NCBI GenBank assembly: GCA_002420145.1 | Contig: DIHL01000079.1 | Coordinates: 1 to 64,000, forward strand | Source of the DNA: Bacteroidetes bacterium UBA5697 | GTDB lineage: Bacteria; Bacteroidota; Bacteroidia; B-17B0; Aurantibacillaceae | DNA length: 64,000 bases | Reading direction: 5' to 3' | Shown: positions 19,578-27,357 of the stretch, one piece after another | Numbering within the stretch: the first letter of the stretch is position 1 | Layout: each line of letters begins with the position of its first letter | Position numbers and translations under genes: made by a program | Notes under the pieces: model-generated | Told to the model about the DNA's origin: nothing | Database searches by the model: none | The model's input: the letters and a program-made list of their open reading frames with translations, nothing else

Positions 19578-19604
19578 GTCATGCTGAACTTGTTTCAGCA
19601 TCTC
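19578..19604. repeat. Dispersed repeat core inside a coding sequence
   Basis: GTCATGCTGAACTTG continues as TTTCAGCATCTC, a short near-palindrome (CATGCTGAA facing TTTCAGCATC). The coding strand reads EMLKQVQHD between FKSN and CTIKITDVLGKEV of the sorting domain. I know this peptide-encoding word as a common dispersed repeat of Bacteroidota; its in-frame 27-base length suggests insertion. Confidence 0.65.
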
Positions 19605-20564
19605 ATTAGATTTAAAATTTATATTTAAAACATCATTTACAGGATTTGGACTCACTCCAACAACTTCATTCCAATAACTTAAATCTCTTATTCCCACAGG
19701 ACTAACCGTTACCGTAATCACATCACTAGTAACTGCCTTACACTGCGTTTTAGTAACCGTATAAGTGGTTGTTACACTTGGGCTTGCTTTAGGATTTGGG
19801 CAATTGGTACAACTTAAACCTGCTGTAGGCTGCCAATTATATAAAAGAGCTTCGCCTTTGTTTTTGCCAATAATAACACTATCTCCTTGATATATCAAAG
19901 TATCATTTCTTGCTTTAGCAATTTGTACTTCTTCTACGCTTACATCGTCTAAGTAATAATCTGCTAATTGCCTCACGCCACCTGGATAACTTAAACTATA
20001 GGTATGTTGTGTATTTGGAAAAAAATTGCCAAGAGTTAAATAAGCCTCATTGCCAATAGCTGTAAAAGAGCCACTCACTTCTTGCCAACCCAGCGTATCA
20101 TCTATAAAACCCCTGGAGTACTAATTACTTGGGGCGCATAACCTGTATATAAATCTTGGCTGGTTACGGTGCAATTAAAAGGAGTTGCTGTTAGTAATGC
20201 CCCAAATTTATCGGCACTGTATTTACAATCGTTCCATAAACTTACAAAATAGGTGACGCAATAAATCTTTCCAGCCTCTAGTGTATCTATTAATTTTACA
20301 TGGGGGTATCTTGATACTGCTGTAATTGTTGGGAAAATATAGCCAAGATTTACATAAGCATTCCCTGAATGGGGCATTTGATAGCTCGGGTAACTAGGGG
20401 AAAAAGATTGTGTAGGGACTGTAAAAATAGAGCTTGTTCCACATGTATTATAGTAACCACAGGAATTTATGCCGCACCAAAAATTTGCATTTTCTATGCC
20501 TGAATAAGAACAGTCAAAGTGGTTTTCAAAACTACCATTAGGAACTAAATTTTGACTATAACCA

Positions 20565-20612
<48 letters not shown>

Positions 20613-20688
20613 ATTGTTAAGAGATATTTTAGCCTTTGTTTCATTTTGGTAATTCCCTTGCAACAATGTTGCAAGGGAATTCATAATT

Positions 20689-21876
20689 TTAATTTGTAAT
20701 AATTACTTTATTAACTGATATAATTTTTTTACCATTCATTACTTTTACAAAGTAAATACCTGTTTTGGTATCCGTTAAATGTAAATTCATATTATCCATT
20801 GTTACATCTATTGTTGATTGGTAAATTAATTTACCTGTTATGTCTTCCACTATCACATCTGCTTCTGTTACATCCTTGGTTAAATAGTAGCTTAAAGTAA
20901 AGTTACCATTATTTGGGTTAGGAAATAGTTTGAAACGTTTTGTAATAGAATGTTCAGCAATACCCACAGGACTCACCGTTACAGTTATTACATCACTGGT
21001 TACAGAGCTGCATTGTGTTTTAGTTACCGTGTAAGTAGTTGTTACACTTGGGCTTGCTTTGGGGTTAGGGCAATTAGTGCAACTTAAACCTGCTGTAGGC
21101 TGCCAATTATATAAAAGAGCTTCGCCTTTGTTTTTGCCAATAATAACACTATCTCCTTGATATATCAAGGTATCATTTCTTGCTTTAGCTATTTGCACTT
21201 CTTCTACGCTCACATCATCAATGTAATAATCTAATACATTACGAACTCCGCTAGGATAACTCAACGTAATAGTATGTTGCGCATTAGTAAAAAAATTACC
21301 TAGTGTTAAATATGCTTCTGTACCATCTGCTATAAAGCTACCGCTTACTTCTTGCCAACCTAATGTATCATCATACATAACCCCAGCAGGGCTTACTACT
21401 TGCGGTGTATATCCTGTGGTTAACGTTTGGTTAGAAGCTGTGCAGTTAAATGGAGTGGCAGTAAATAAAGCGCCTAATTTATCCATGCTATATTTACAAT
21501 CGTTCCATAAACTCACATAATAAGTTACGCAGTATATTTTGCCTGCTTCAAGTGTATCAATCAATTTAACATGAGGGTAACTTGGTTGAGCAGACGTTAT
21601 AGCAAGAGCCATTGCGCCGCTTGCATAAGCATTGCCAGAATGTGGCATTTGATAACTTGGAAACCCTGGTGTAAATGATTGTGTCGGTACTGTATAATAA
21701 GTATTAGAATTACAACTATGTTCATAAGAGACACCATTAATACCACACCAAGACTGTGCGTTTTCTATTAGCCCATATGTACAATCAAAATGAATTTCAA
21801 AGCTCCCATTAGGCACCAAGTTTTGACTAAACGATATCTTAGCAATTAAAATTAATATGATTAAAATAAATCTCAT
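20689..21876 (-). CDS. T9SS type A sorting domain-containing surface protein
   Basis: This 395-residue protein has the signal peptide MRFILIILILIAKISFSQ and then NLVPNGSFEIHFDC, a domain start typical of carbohydrate-binding-like modules in T9SS cargo. The middle (about 100-205) includes HVKLIDTLEAGKIYCVTYYVSLWNDC, a beta-sandwich-like module, followed by DDVSVEEVQIAKARNDT and an Ig/PKD-like module with GLSCTNCPNPKASP. The end (about 315-395, FKLFPNPNNGNFTLSYYL to ISVNKVIITN) is a type A sorting domain. It is the intact tandem paralogue of the frameshifted gene downstream; the middle is nearly identical but the sorting domains differ. Its function is unknown. Confidence 0.88.
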   Translation of the reverse strand: MRFILIILILIAKISFSQNLVPNGSFEIHFDCTYGLIENAQSWCGINGVSYEHSCNSNTYYTVPTQSFTPGFPSYQMPHSGNAYASGAMALAITSAQPSYPHVKLIDTLEAGKIYCVTYYVSLWNDCKYSMDKLGALFTATPFNCTASNQTLTTGYTPQVVSPAGVMYDDTLGWQEVSGSFIADGTEAYLTLGNFFTNAQHTITLSYPSGVRNVLDYYIDDVSVEEVQIAKARNDTLIYQGDSVIIGKNKGEALLYNWQPTAGLSCTNCPNPKASPSVTTTYTVTKTQCSSVTSDVITVTVSPVGIAEHSITKRFKLFPNPNNGNFTLSYYLTKDVTEADVIVEDITGKLIYQSTIDVTMDNMNLHLTDTKTGIYFVKVMNGKKIISVNKVIITN

Positions 21877-21914
21877 TACTATAAAGTTAACTAAAAAGCC
21901 TTGTTTTATTATAA

Positions 21915-22694
21915 TTAATAATTATAAGATTTTACCAATTCATTAAAATAACATACACTCTTCTCTAATCGGCTACCGTACCAAGAAAACAATTCGCCAT
22001 CTACTAAAATTACTTTACTATTTGGCAATTCGTTCTGTAGCTCTTTGATGTGTTCTTCTTTAAAAGGATAAGGCTCTGATGATAAAAAAATCACACCTGG
22101 ATTCAATGATTTGATCTCGTCTAAACTTAATTCGGGATAACGAGAATTTGCTTGCAACACATTTTGTACGCCTATTTTTTGTAACATATCTCCAATAAAC
22201 GTAGCTCCGCCAGCTGCCATGTAGGGTTTATTCCAAATAAGATATAATCCTGTTTTGGATACTTTTTGTAAACAAAAAAAAGATTGTTGAATTTGATTTT
22301 TTATACGATTAGCATTACTGGATTGATTAACAAGCTCGCCAACTAATTCAATCATTTTTAATGCGTCTTCTAAATTATAAATATCGCTCATCCAAACTGG
22401 AAACTCTTTTTGCAATTCCAAAATTTGAGACTGCTCATTTTCTTCTTTATTCCCAATAATTAAATCAGGTTTTAAAGCTCTTATTTTTTCAATATGTAAA
22501 GTCTTTGTTCCTCCTACTCTTTCGATGCTATCAAACATCTCTTTTGGATGAATGCAAAATTTAGTAATACCCACTAACTCCTCTCTCAATCCTAAATCCC
22601 ATAATAATTCGGATTGAGAAGGCACAATAGATATAATTCGTTTTGGATACGAATGAAGAACTATGGAATTATTTAATTGGTCGGTGAAAAGCAT
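21915..22694 (-). CDS. Helical-backbone metal receptor (BtuF-like periplasmic-binding fold)
   Basis: This 259-residue protein has the two-lobed helical-backbone substrate-binding fold used for cobalamin, haem or siderophores: RIISIVPSQSELLWDLGL, then VGGTKTLHIEKIRALKPDLIIGNKEEN, a linking helix, and WNKPYMAAGGATFIGDML with GVIFLSSEPYPF. No signal peptide is visible; it starts MLFTDQLNN, so it is cytoplasmic or translation begins elsewhere. In Bacteroidota stand-alone BtuF-like proteins of this length are common. A role in corrinoid uptake is plausible, and a cobalamin riboswitch lies 3.3 kb away (inference only). No transporter genes are adjacent. It is divergent from the exporter gene at 22736. 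Confidence 0.75.
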   Translation of the reverse strand: MLFTDQLNNSIVLHSYPKRIISIVPSQSELLWDLGLREELVGITKFCIHPKEMFDSIERVGGTKTLHIEKIRALKPDLIIGNKEENEQSQILELQKEFPVWMSDIYNLEDALKMIELVGELVNQSSNANRIKNQIQQSFFCLQKVSKTGLYLIWNKPYMAAGGATFIGDMLQKIGVQNVLQANSRYPELSLDEIKSLNPGVIFLSSEPYPFKEEHIKELQNELPNSKVILVDGELFSWYGSRLEKSVCYFNELVKSYNY

Positions 22695-22735
22695 GTGCTA
22701 ATTTCAGAATAATACTGCATATTTGCCAATACTAA

Positions 22736-23632
22736 ATGAACCCATCCTTAAAAGCACATATTTCTTTATTTACTGCTCAGGTTATTTATGCGCTCAATTA
22801 CTCTATTGCTAAAGATTTAATGCCAACTTATATTAAACCCTTAGGTTTAGTGATGCTTCGCATTACTGGAGCCTTATTGTTATTTTGGACTCTATCTCTT
22901 TTTTCGAGGTATGAAAAAGTGGAGAAAGATGATTTAAAAAAGATGATGCTATTAGCTTTATTTGGCGTAGCCGTTAATCAGGCATTTTTTATTTATGGTT
23001 TAAGTTTAACCAAGCCTATCAATTCCGCTATCATTATGGTTAGTAATCCCATAGCAGTGATGCTGTTTACCATTTTTATTTTTAAAGAAAAAATAACGGC
23101 TTTAAAATTAACAGGCTTAGGCTTTGGAGTGGTAGGAGCTTTAACATTATTACTTTTTAAAGCGCATGGGTCTTTTGCTATTGGTAGCGAAACCATTGTT
23201 GGGGATTTAATGACTTTAGTAAACTCTTTATCATGGGCTGTTTTTGTGGTAATGGCTAAACCATATATGCAAAAATACCAAACGGTAACAGTCATGAAAT
23301 GGATTTTCTTATTTGGGTTTATCTATATTTTACCATTTGGAATGTCAGATTTACTTGAGGTTGAGTGGAATAATTTATCTTCTCAAACTTTATTTGCCAT
23401 GGCTTTTGTAGTAGTGGCTACCACTTTTTTAGCTTATTTATTAAACACCTACGCTTTAAAAGCCCTAAGTTCTTCGGTAGTGAGTATGTATATTTATCTA
23501 CAACCTTTTTTAGCAACTCTTATTGCTATTATTTTAGGCAAAGATGAGCTAACTGTTATTAAAGTGATTTCAGCTTCCCTAATCATCTCAGGCGTTTATT
23601 TAGCGAGCAGAAAAAAGAAAGAACTTGTCTAA
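22736..23632 (+). CDS. DMT family (EamA) transporter
   Basis: This 298-residue membrane protein has ten predicted helices in two homologous EamA halves. The first half shows TAQVIYALNYSIAKDLMP and then LTKPINSAIIMVSNPIAVMLF; the second starts near GDLMTLVNSLSWAVFVVM and contains YALKALSSSVVSMYIYLQPF. The family moves amino acids, nucleotide sugars or drugs out of the cell; the substrate cannot be told from sequence. It is divergent from the receptor gene, with a 41-base shared upstream region containing CATATTTG close to the promoter consensus. It is followed by upp on the same strand after 79 bases. Confidence 0.88.
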   Translation: MNPSLKAHISLFTAQVIYALNYSIAKDLMPTYIKPLGLVMLRITGALLLFWTLSLFSRYEKVEKDDLKKMMLLALFGVAVNQAFFIYGLSLTKPINSAIIMVSNPIAVMLFTIFIFKEKITALKLTGLGFGVVGALTLLLFKAHGSFAIGSETIVGDLMTLVNSLSWAVFVVMAKPYMQKYQTVTVMKWIFLFGFIYILPFGMSDLLEVEWNNLSSQTLFAMAFVVVATTFLAYLLNTYALKALSSSVVSMYIYLQPFLATLIAIILGKDELTVIKVISASLIISGVYLASRKKKELV

Positions 23633-23711
23633 AAAATTATTAAATCTGAATTATAAATGATACATTAGACATCGTCTAACAGACTAGGTTATTTAATAAA
23701 CACATTATATT

Positions 23712-24362
23712 ATGGTACATATTTTATCCGAACAAAATTCTATTTTTAATCAATTCGTTGCCGAATTAAGAGATATCACCATTCAAAAAGACAGCATGCG
23801 TTTTCGTAGAAATTTAGAGCGTATGGGTGAAATTATGAGTTATGAAATTTCTAAAACATTAGATTATCAAAAAAAGGAAACAACAACTCCTTTAGGTATT
23901 GCCGAAACTAGTCACTTAGTTTCTCAACCTGTCATTGCAACTATTTTGCGTGCTGGTTTACCAATGCACATAGGTGTATTAAATTATTTCGACAAAGCTC
24001 AAAATGCTTTTATTTCTGCTTACAGAAGACATCACAAAGACAATACCTTTGACATTCATGTAGAATATGTATCAAGTCCTAGTTTAGATGACAAAGTCTT
24101 GATTTTATGTGACCCTATGATTGCAACAGGAGCCTCCATTGTATTAGCTTACAAAGCTATTTTATCAAAAGGAACGCCAAAACACGTTCATATTATTTCT
24201 GCTATTAGTAGTAAAGAAGGGGTTGATTTTGTGAGAGCAAATATTCCTACTAAAAACTTTACCATTTGGTGTGGGGCTATTGATGAGGAATTAACCGCTC
24301 ACTCTTACATTGTACCAGGATTAGGAGATGCAGGTGATTTAGCATTTGGTGAGAAAATTTAA
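23712..24362 (+). CDS. upp: Uracil phosphoribosyltransferase
   Basis: This 216-residue enzyme makes UMP from uracil and PRPP in the salvage pathway. The PRPP loop LILCDPMIATGASI (about 135-148) and the uracil-binding YIVPGLGDAGDLAFGE at the end are intact, and ATILRAGLPMHIGVLNYF matches the family's second conserved block. The length fits the bacterial enzyme. A membrane protein of unknown function follows 22 bases later and is probably cotranscribed. Confidence 0.94.
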   Translation: MVHILSEQNSIFNQFVAELRDITIQKDSMRFRRNLERMGEIMSYEISKTLDYQKKETTTPLGIAETSHLVSQPVIATILRAGLPMHIGVLNYFDKAQNAFISAYRRHHKDNTFDIHVEYVSSPSLDDKVLILCDPMIATGASIVLAYKAILSKGTPKHVHIISAISSKEGVDFVRANIPTKNFTIWCGAIDEELTAHSYIVPGLGDAGDLAFGEKI

Positions 24363-24384
24363 TTAACACCAGTTCTACAAAACC

Positions 24385-24864
24385 ATGGACAGTACTGAAA
24401 TTTGGAAGTTTATAACAGGAGCACTCGCCTGTACAATTTCATTATCCAAAATTGGGATACCAACAATTATCGCTTTATATAAATCAAATTATATCATGGC
24501 ATTAGCAAGTAGTTGCACTGGTGCTATTTTTGGAACAGTGGTTTTTACTTATCTATTTGCTGGAATTTTAAAATGGTGGGATAATGTAAAAGAAGGTATG
24601 TTTAGTTCTAAACATCCTAAAAAAATATTTACAAAATTCAACAGAAGAGTTATAAGAATTAAACACCGTTTTGGATTAATAGGTATTGCCGTTTTAACAC
24701 CTATTTTTCTATCAATTCCTATTGGAGCGTTTTTAGCAGAACGTTTTTATAAAGACAAAAAGAAAGTAATTTTATACTTAGGTGTATCATCTGTAGCATG
24801 GTGCTTTATTTTGTATTTCACTTTTTTATTCTTCTACGACACGTTTAAATCGTGGTTTTCTTAA
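24385..24864 (+). CDS. Small integral membrane protein of unknown function
   Basis: This 159-residue protein has about four hydrophobic segments: near 8-30, 35-62, 98-118 and 128-152. Between the second and third is a strongly basic cytoplasmic-type loop (SSKHPKKIFTKFNRRVIRIKHRFG). PIGAFLAERF sits in the third segment. Such small proteins are common near housekeeping genes in this phylum, but I do not recognise a named family. Its position 22 bases after upp suggests one transcript, with no evident functional link. Confidence 0.72.
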   Translation: MDSTEIWKFITGALACTISLSKIGIPTIIALYKSNYIMALASSCTGAIFGTVVFTYLFAGILKWWDNVKEGMFSSKHPKKIFTKFNRRVIRIKHRFGLIGIAVLTPIFLSIPIGAFLAERFYKDKKKVILYLGVSSVAWCFILYFTFLFFYDTFKSWFS

Positions 24865-24884
24865 ATTAGTTTTAGGGTACACTT

Positions 24885-24914
24885 ATCCCCCTCTGGAGGG
24901 GGCAGGGGGAGGAA
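24885..24914. repeat. Dispersed GC-rich palindrome (CCCCCTCTGGAGGGGG type)
   Basis: CCCCCTCTGGAGGGGG followed by CAGGGGGAGG forms a compact hairpin and is far richer in G and C than its surroundings. Words of this type recur between genes in Bacteroidota. It lies in the 68-base gap between the convergent membrane-protein and T9SS cargo genes. Confidence 0.6.
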
Positions 24915-24932
24915 ATTCCTTATCGGCAATAA

Positions 24933-25913
24933 TTAAATCTTCACAAATTTCATTTGCGTTTGCTTACCATTACTAGTTATTCGCAATGTATAAATTCCTT
25001 GTGTTAACTCATAAAGAGATATAGAAGTTGTAGCCGATTTATTTTCAGATTTCAAAATAACTTCACCCATCACATTTATAACTTCCACAAAATAATTGAT
25101 TGACGAAAGATTTACATATAAAACATCCGCTGAAGGATTAGGATATATTGTAACGCCTTCTAAATTTAATTCTTTAACACCAACTGTTTGTTGATGAATA
25201 ACACCAACGGCATCTAAATCAAAGCCTCCGCTTCCAAATGCTGTTGGCCATGGGTCGTTAACGATATGATTATAAGCATCACGCGTGCAATATTGATTTT
25301 GAATGCATCCAACTACATCAATAACTTTTACATGGGTGATCCATTGTTTATCTAATAAAATATGGTCGGGAATGTCGGCTAAATCAAAAGGAGTTCCATA
25401 CTCAGCTTTATATTTTCCTGCCAAGTTGTTTATCTTAGTTGCATCCGTTAATCCAAAACTCCATGTTTGTGTTGTTGTATCAGTATTACTAACTGCTGGA
25501 AATCTAAAATAGTTTATGCCATCACTACTCACTTCTACAAAAGCTAGTTCTAAAAATTGACCGTCAAAACTATTTTCAAATACTGCAAAATCGGGTCCTA
25601 CTCCATCACTAATTGGCATATTAAATTGTAAAATAGCTTCGCCTCCATCTCCTAAACTCACTACTCCGTTTGTTCCTGCCATTCCAACAGCTAATGAACT
25701 ATCTCCCACATCAGCATAATCAGAAGATGGCATTGAAATATCTTGTAATCCTCTTATAACTTTGCATTGATTAGCCCAAGCCACAAACACTGAACTATCT
25801 TTAAAAATAGCCGTTGTACCTAGTTGTCCTGCGGGTGGAGCAAATTGAGCATTCAAATTAAGGCTTGAACAACACAAACCAAAAAACACCAAAGCAATAA
25901 ATAATTGTTTCAT
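24933..25913 (-). CDS. T9SS type A surface protein controlled by a cobalamin riboswitch
   Basis: This 326-residue protein starts at MKQLFIALVFFGLCCSSLNLNAQ, a good signal peptide; an upstream in-frame ATG at 25964 only prepends a poor leader and is not preferred. The body (about 25-250) contains GDGGEAILQFNMPISDG, PDFAVFENSFDG and LELAFVEVSSDGINYFRFP, a beta-sandwich-like secreted domain. The last 75 residues (VTIYPNPSADVLYVNL to TQMKFVKI) are a type A sorting domain. A cobalamin riboswitch directly upstream on the same strand implies repression by B12, so a role in corrinoid capture at the cell surface is the best guess. In Bacteroides, surface B12-binding proteins (BtuG, BtuH) are regulated this way, but no homology to them is claimed here. 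No TonB receptor is adjacent. Confidence 0.85.
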   Translation of the reverse strand: MKQLFIALVFFGLCCSSLNLNAQFAPPAGQLGTTAIFKDSSVFVAWANQCKVIRGLQDISMPSSDYADVGDSSLAVGMAGTNGVVSLGDGGEAILQFNMPISDGVGPDFAVFENSFDGQFLELAFVEVSSDGINYFRFPAVSNTDTTTQTWSFGLTDATKINNLAGKYKAEYGTPFDLADIPDHILLDKQWITHVKVIDVVGCIQNQYCTRDAYNHIVNDPWPTAFGSGGFDLDAVGVIHQQTVGVKELNLEGVTIYPNPSADVLYVNLSSINYFVEVINVMGEVILKSENKSATTSISLYELTQGIYTLRITSNGKQTQMKFVKI

Positions 25914-25969
25914 TAAAAACAGATACAATGCCTTTATGAATCCTTTTCCCGGAATTCTAAACATCGATT

Positions 25970-26101
25970 ATTGGGAGGTCTTCTGACTTGTTCTAGTTAC
26001 ACGCCTTCCCGTAATCAAACAGTGGCAATAAAGTATAACTTTTAAGAACTTACAGCTGCGGGTACAGTATTGGATTTTCACCAAATTCCCTTTTCCAACG
26101 T
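25970..26101 (-). promoter_or_regulatory. Cobalamin riboswitch
   Basis: Read on the minus strand, the conserved landmarks occur in order: GGGAATTTGGTGAAAATCC, then ACCCGCAGCTGT (the B12-box core region), then CCACTG, then CGGGAAGGCG, then AGAAGACCTCCC, with TTGG near the 5' end facing CCAA at the 3' end as the closing stem. Order, spacing and length (about 130 bases) match the cobalamin (AdoCbl) riboswitch class. It lies 57 bases upstream of the T9SS cargo start and should lower its expression when cobalamin is plentiful. Confidence 0.93.
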
Positions 26102-26202
26102 TTCAAAGATAAAGATTAATAATTAACAATAAAACATTTATAAATACAGTTTTACATTCAAAATAAGCACTACATTTAATACAACTATTTAAACCAATTT
26201 AT

Positions 26203-27234
26203 ATGAAAAAAAATCTACTTTCAATTTTGTCAGCAATAACAATTATGTCATCAGTTGCAGTTGCTCAGCCAACGTTAAATTCTACAAACTACAATCCTGT
26301 ATCTGGAGATATTTTAACATTACAACAATACAGTTATATTAATCCAGGTACCGCAGGCGCAAACCAAACATGGAATTTTACATCAATCACACAAAGTACA
26401 AATGCTGCTATTGCCTATACTTATGCAGCTGTAGCATCAACCAATACAGCCACTTTTCCTAATGCTAATCAACAATACAGTTCATCTACTACAATAGGAT
26501 TTAATAAAATCACAACTACAGCCGAACAAAATTACGGTATTAAACAAGGTACTGTAAATATTGTGTATTCAAATCCTGAAGATCAAATGCAATATCCTTT
26601 CACAATGGGCACTTCTTATTCTGATCCTTTTGTAGCAACTTTTACAAGTGGTGGTTATAACTATTTAAGATATGGAACTACTACTCAAACTGGAGATGCA
26701 TACGGAACAATTCAATTGCCTGGCGGAACCTTTTCAAACGTATTAAGAGCTCATTATGTTCAAAATTACAAAGATTCCACAAATATTCCAGGGTTTGGTC
26801 CTTACGTAATGACATATAATAACGATCAGTATATGTTTTATTTACCAAATAACCACATGCCAATTTTCAGTACATTTTCAATATCAATTACTTCAATTTC
26901 AGGCACACAATCATCAACTGCTTCTAATAAGCTGGTTACCATTGTAACTGGAATTAATGAGCAATTAAAGTATATCCAATCTATGAATTTTTACCCAAAC
27001 CCTTCAACTAGTGGTATCATTAATTTAGATTTAAATTTAAATGAGTCTATTAAGTATGAAATTGCAATGTATGATAATTTAGGTCGTGAAGTTTTAAGAA
27101 CTAACGCTCAAGAAGGTATATCTGGATATAACTTTAGAACGATTGATGTATCAAAAATAGCTGGAGGTTTATATACTATGGAAGTCATTTCAAACAATAT
27201 TAAACTTTCTAATTACAAAGTAGTTATTGAGTAG
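26203..27234 (+). CDS. T9SS type A sorting domain-containing protein
   Basis: This 343-residue secreted protein has a signal peptide ending VAVAQ (about residue 21). The body (about 25-255) is rich in Thr, Asn, Tyr and Gln, including NPGTAGANQTWNF and a segment YGTIQLPGGTFSNVLRAHYVQ, of no named family I recognise. The C-terminus (MNFYPNPSTSGIINLDL to NIKLSNYKVVIE, about 262-343) is a type A sorting domain. It is monocistronic, divergent from the riboswitch-controlled gene, and ends at a strong terminator. Confidence 0.87.
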   Translation: MKKNLLSILSAITIMSSVAVAQPTLNSTNYNPVSGDILTLQQYSYINPGTAGANQTWNFTSITQSTNAAIAYTYAAVASTNTATFPNANQQYSSSTTIGFNKITTTAEQNYGIKQGTVNIVYSNPEDQMQYPFTMGTSYSDPFVATFTSGGYNYLRYGTTTQTGDAYGTIQLPGGTFSNVLRAHYVQNYKDSTNIPGFGPYVMTYNNDQYMFYLPNNHMPIFSTFSISITSISGTQSSTASNKLVTIVTGINEQLKYIQSMNFYPNPSTSGIINLDLNLNESIKYEIAMYDNLGREVLRTNAQEGISGYNFRTIDVSKIAGGLYTMEVISNNIKLSNYKVVIE

Positions 27235-27253
27235 TATTTTAAGACATTTTTTC

Positions 27254-27287
27254 AAAAAGGTCGTTTCTATCGAAACGACCTTTTTTT
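27254..27287 (+). terminator. Rho-independent terminator
   Basis: The stem GGTCGTTTC/GAAACGACC has a TATC loop, five A before it and seven T after it. It ends the preceding T9SS cargo gene. Confidence 0.92.
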
Positions 27288-27357
27288 CTGCCACAAAGTC
27301 CTAAAATATCCATGGCATAATAATCGTATATTGTATGGCACTTAAACACCATTTTGT

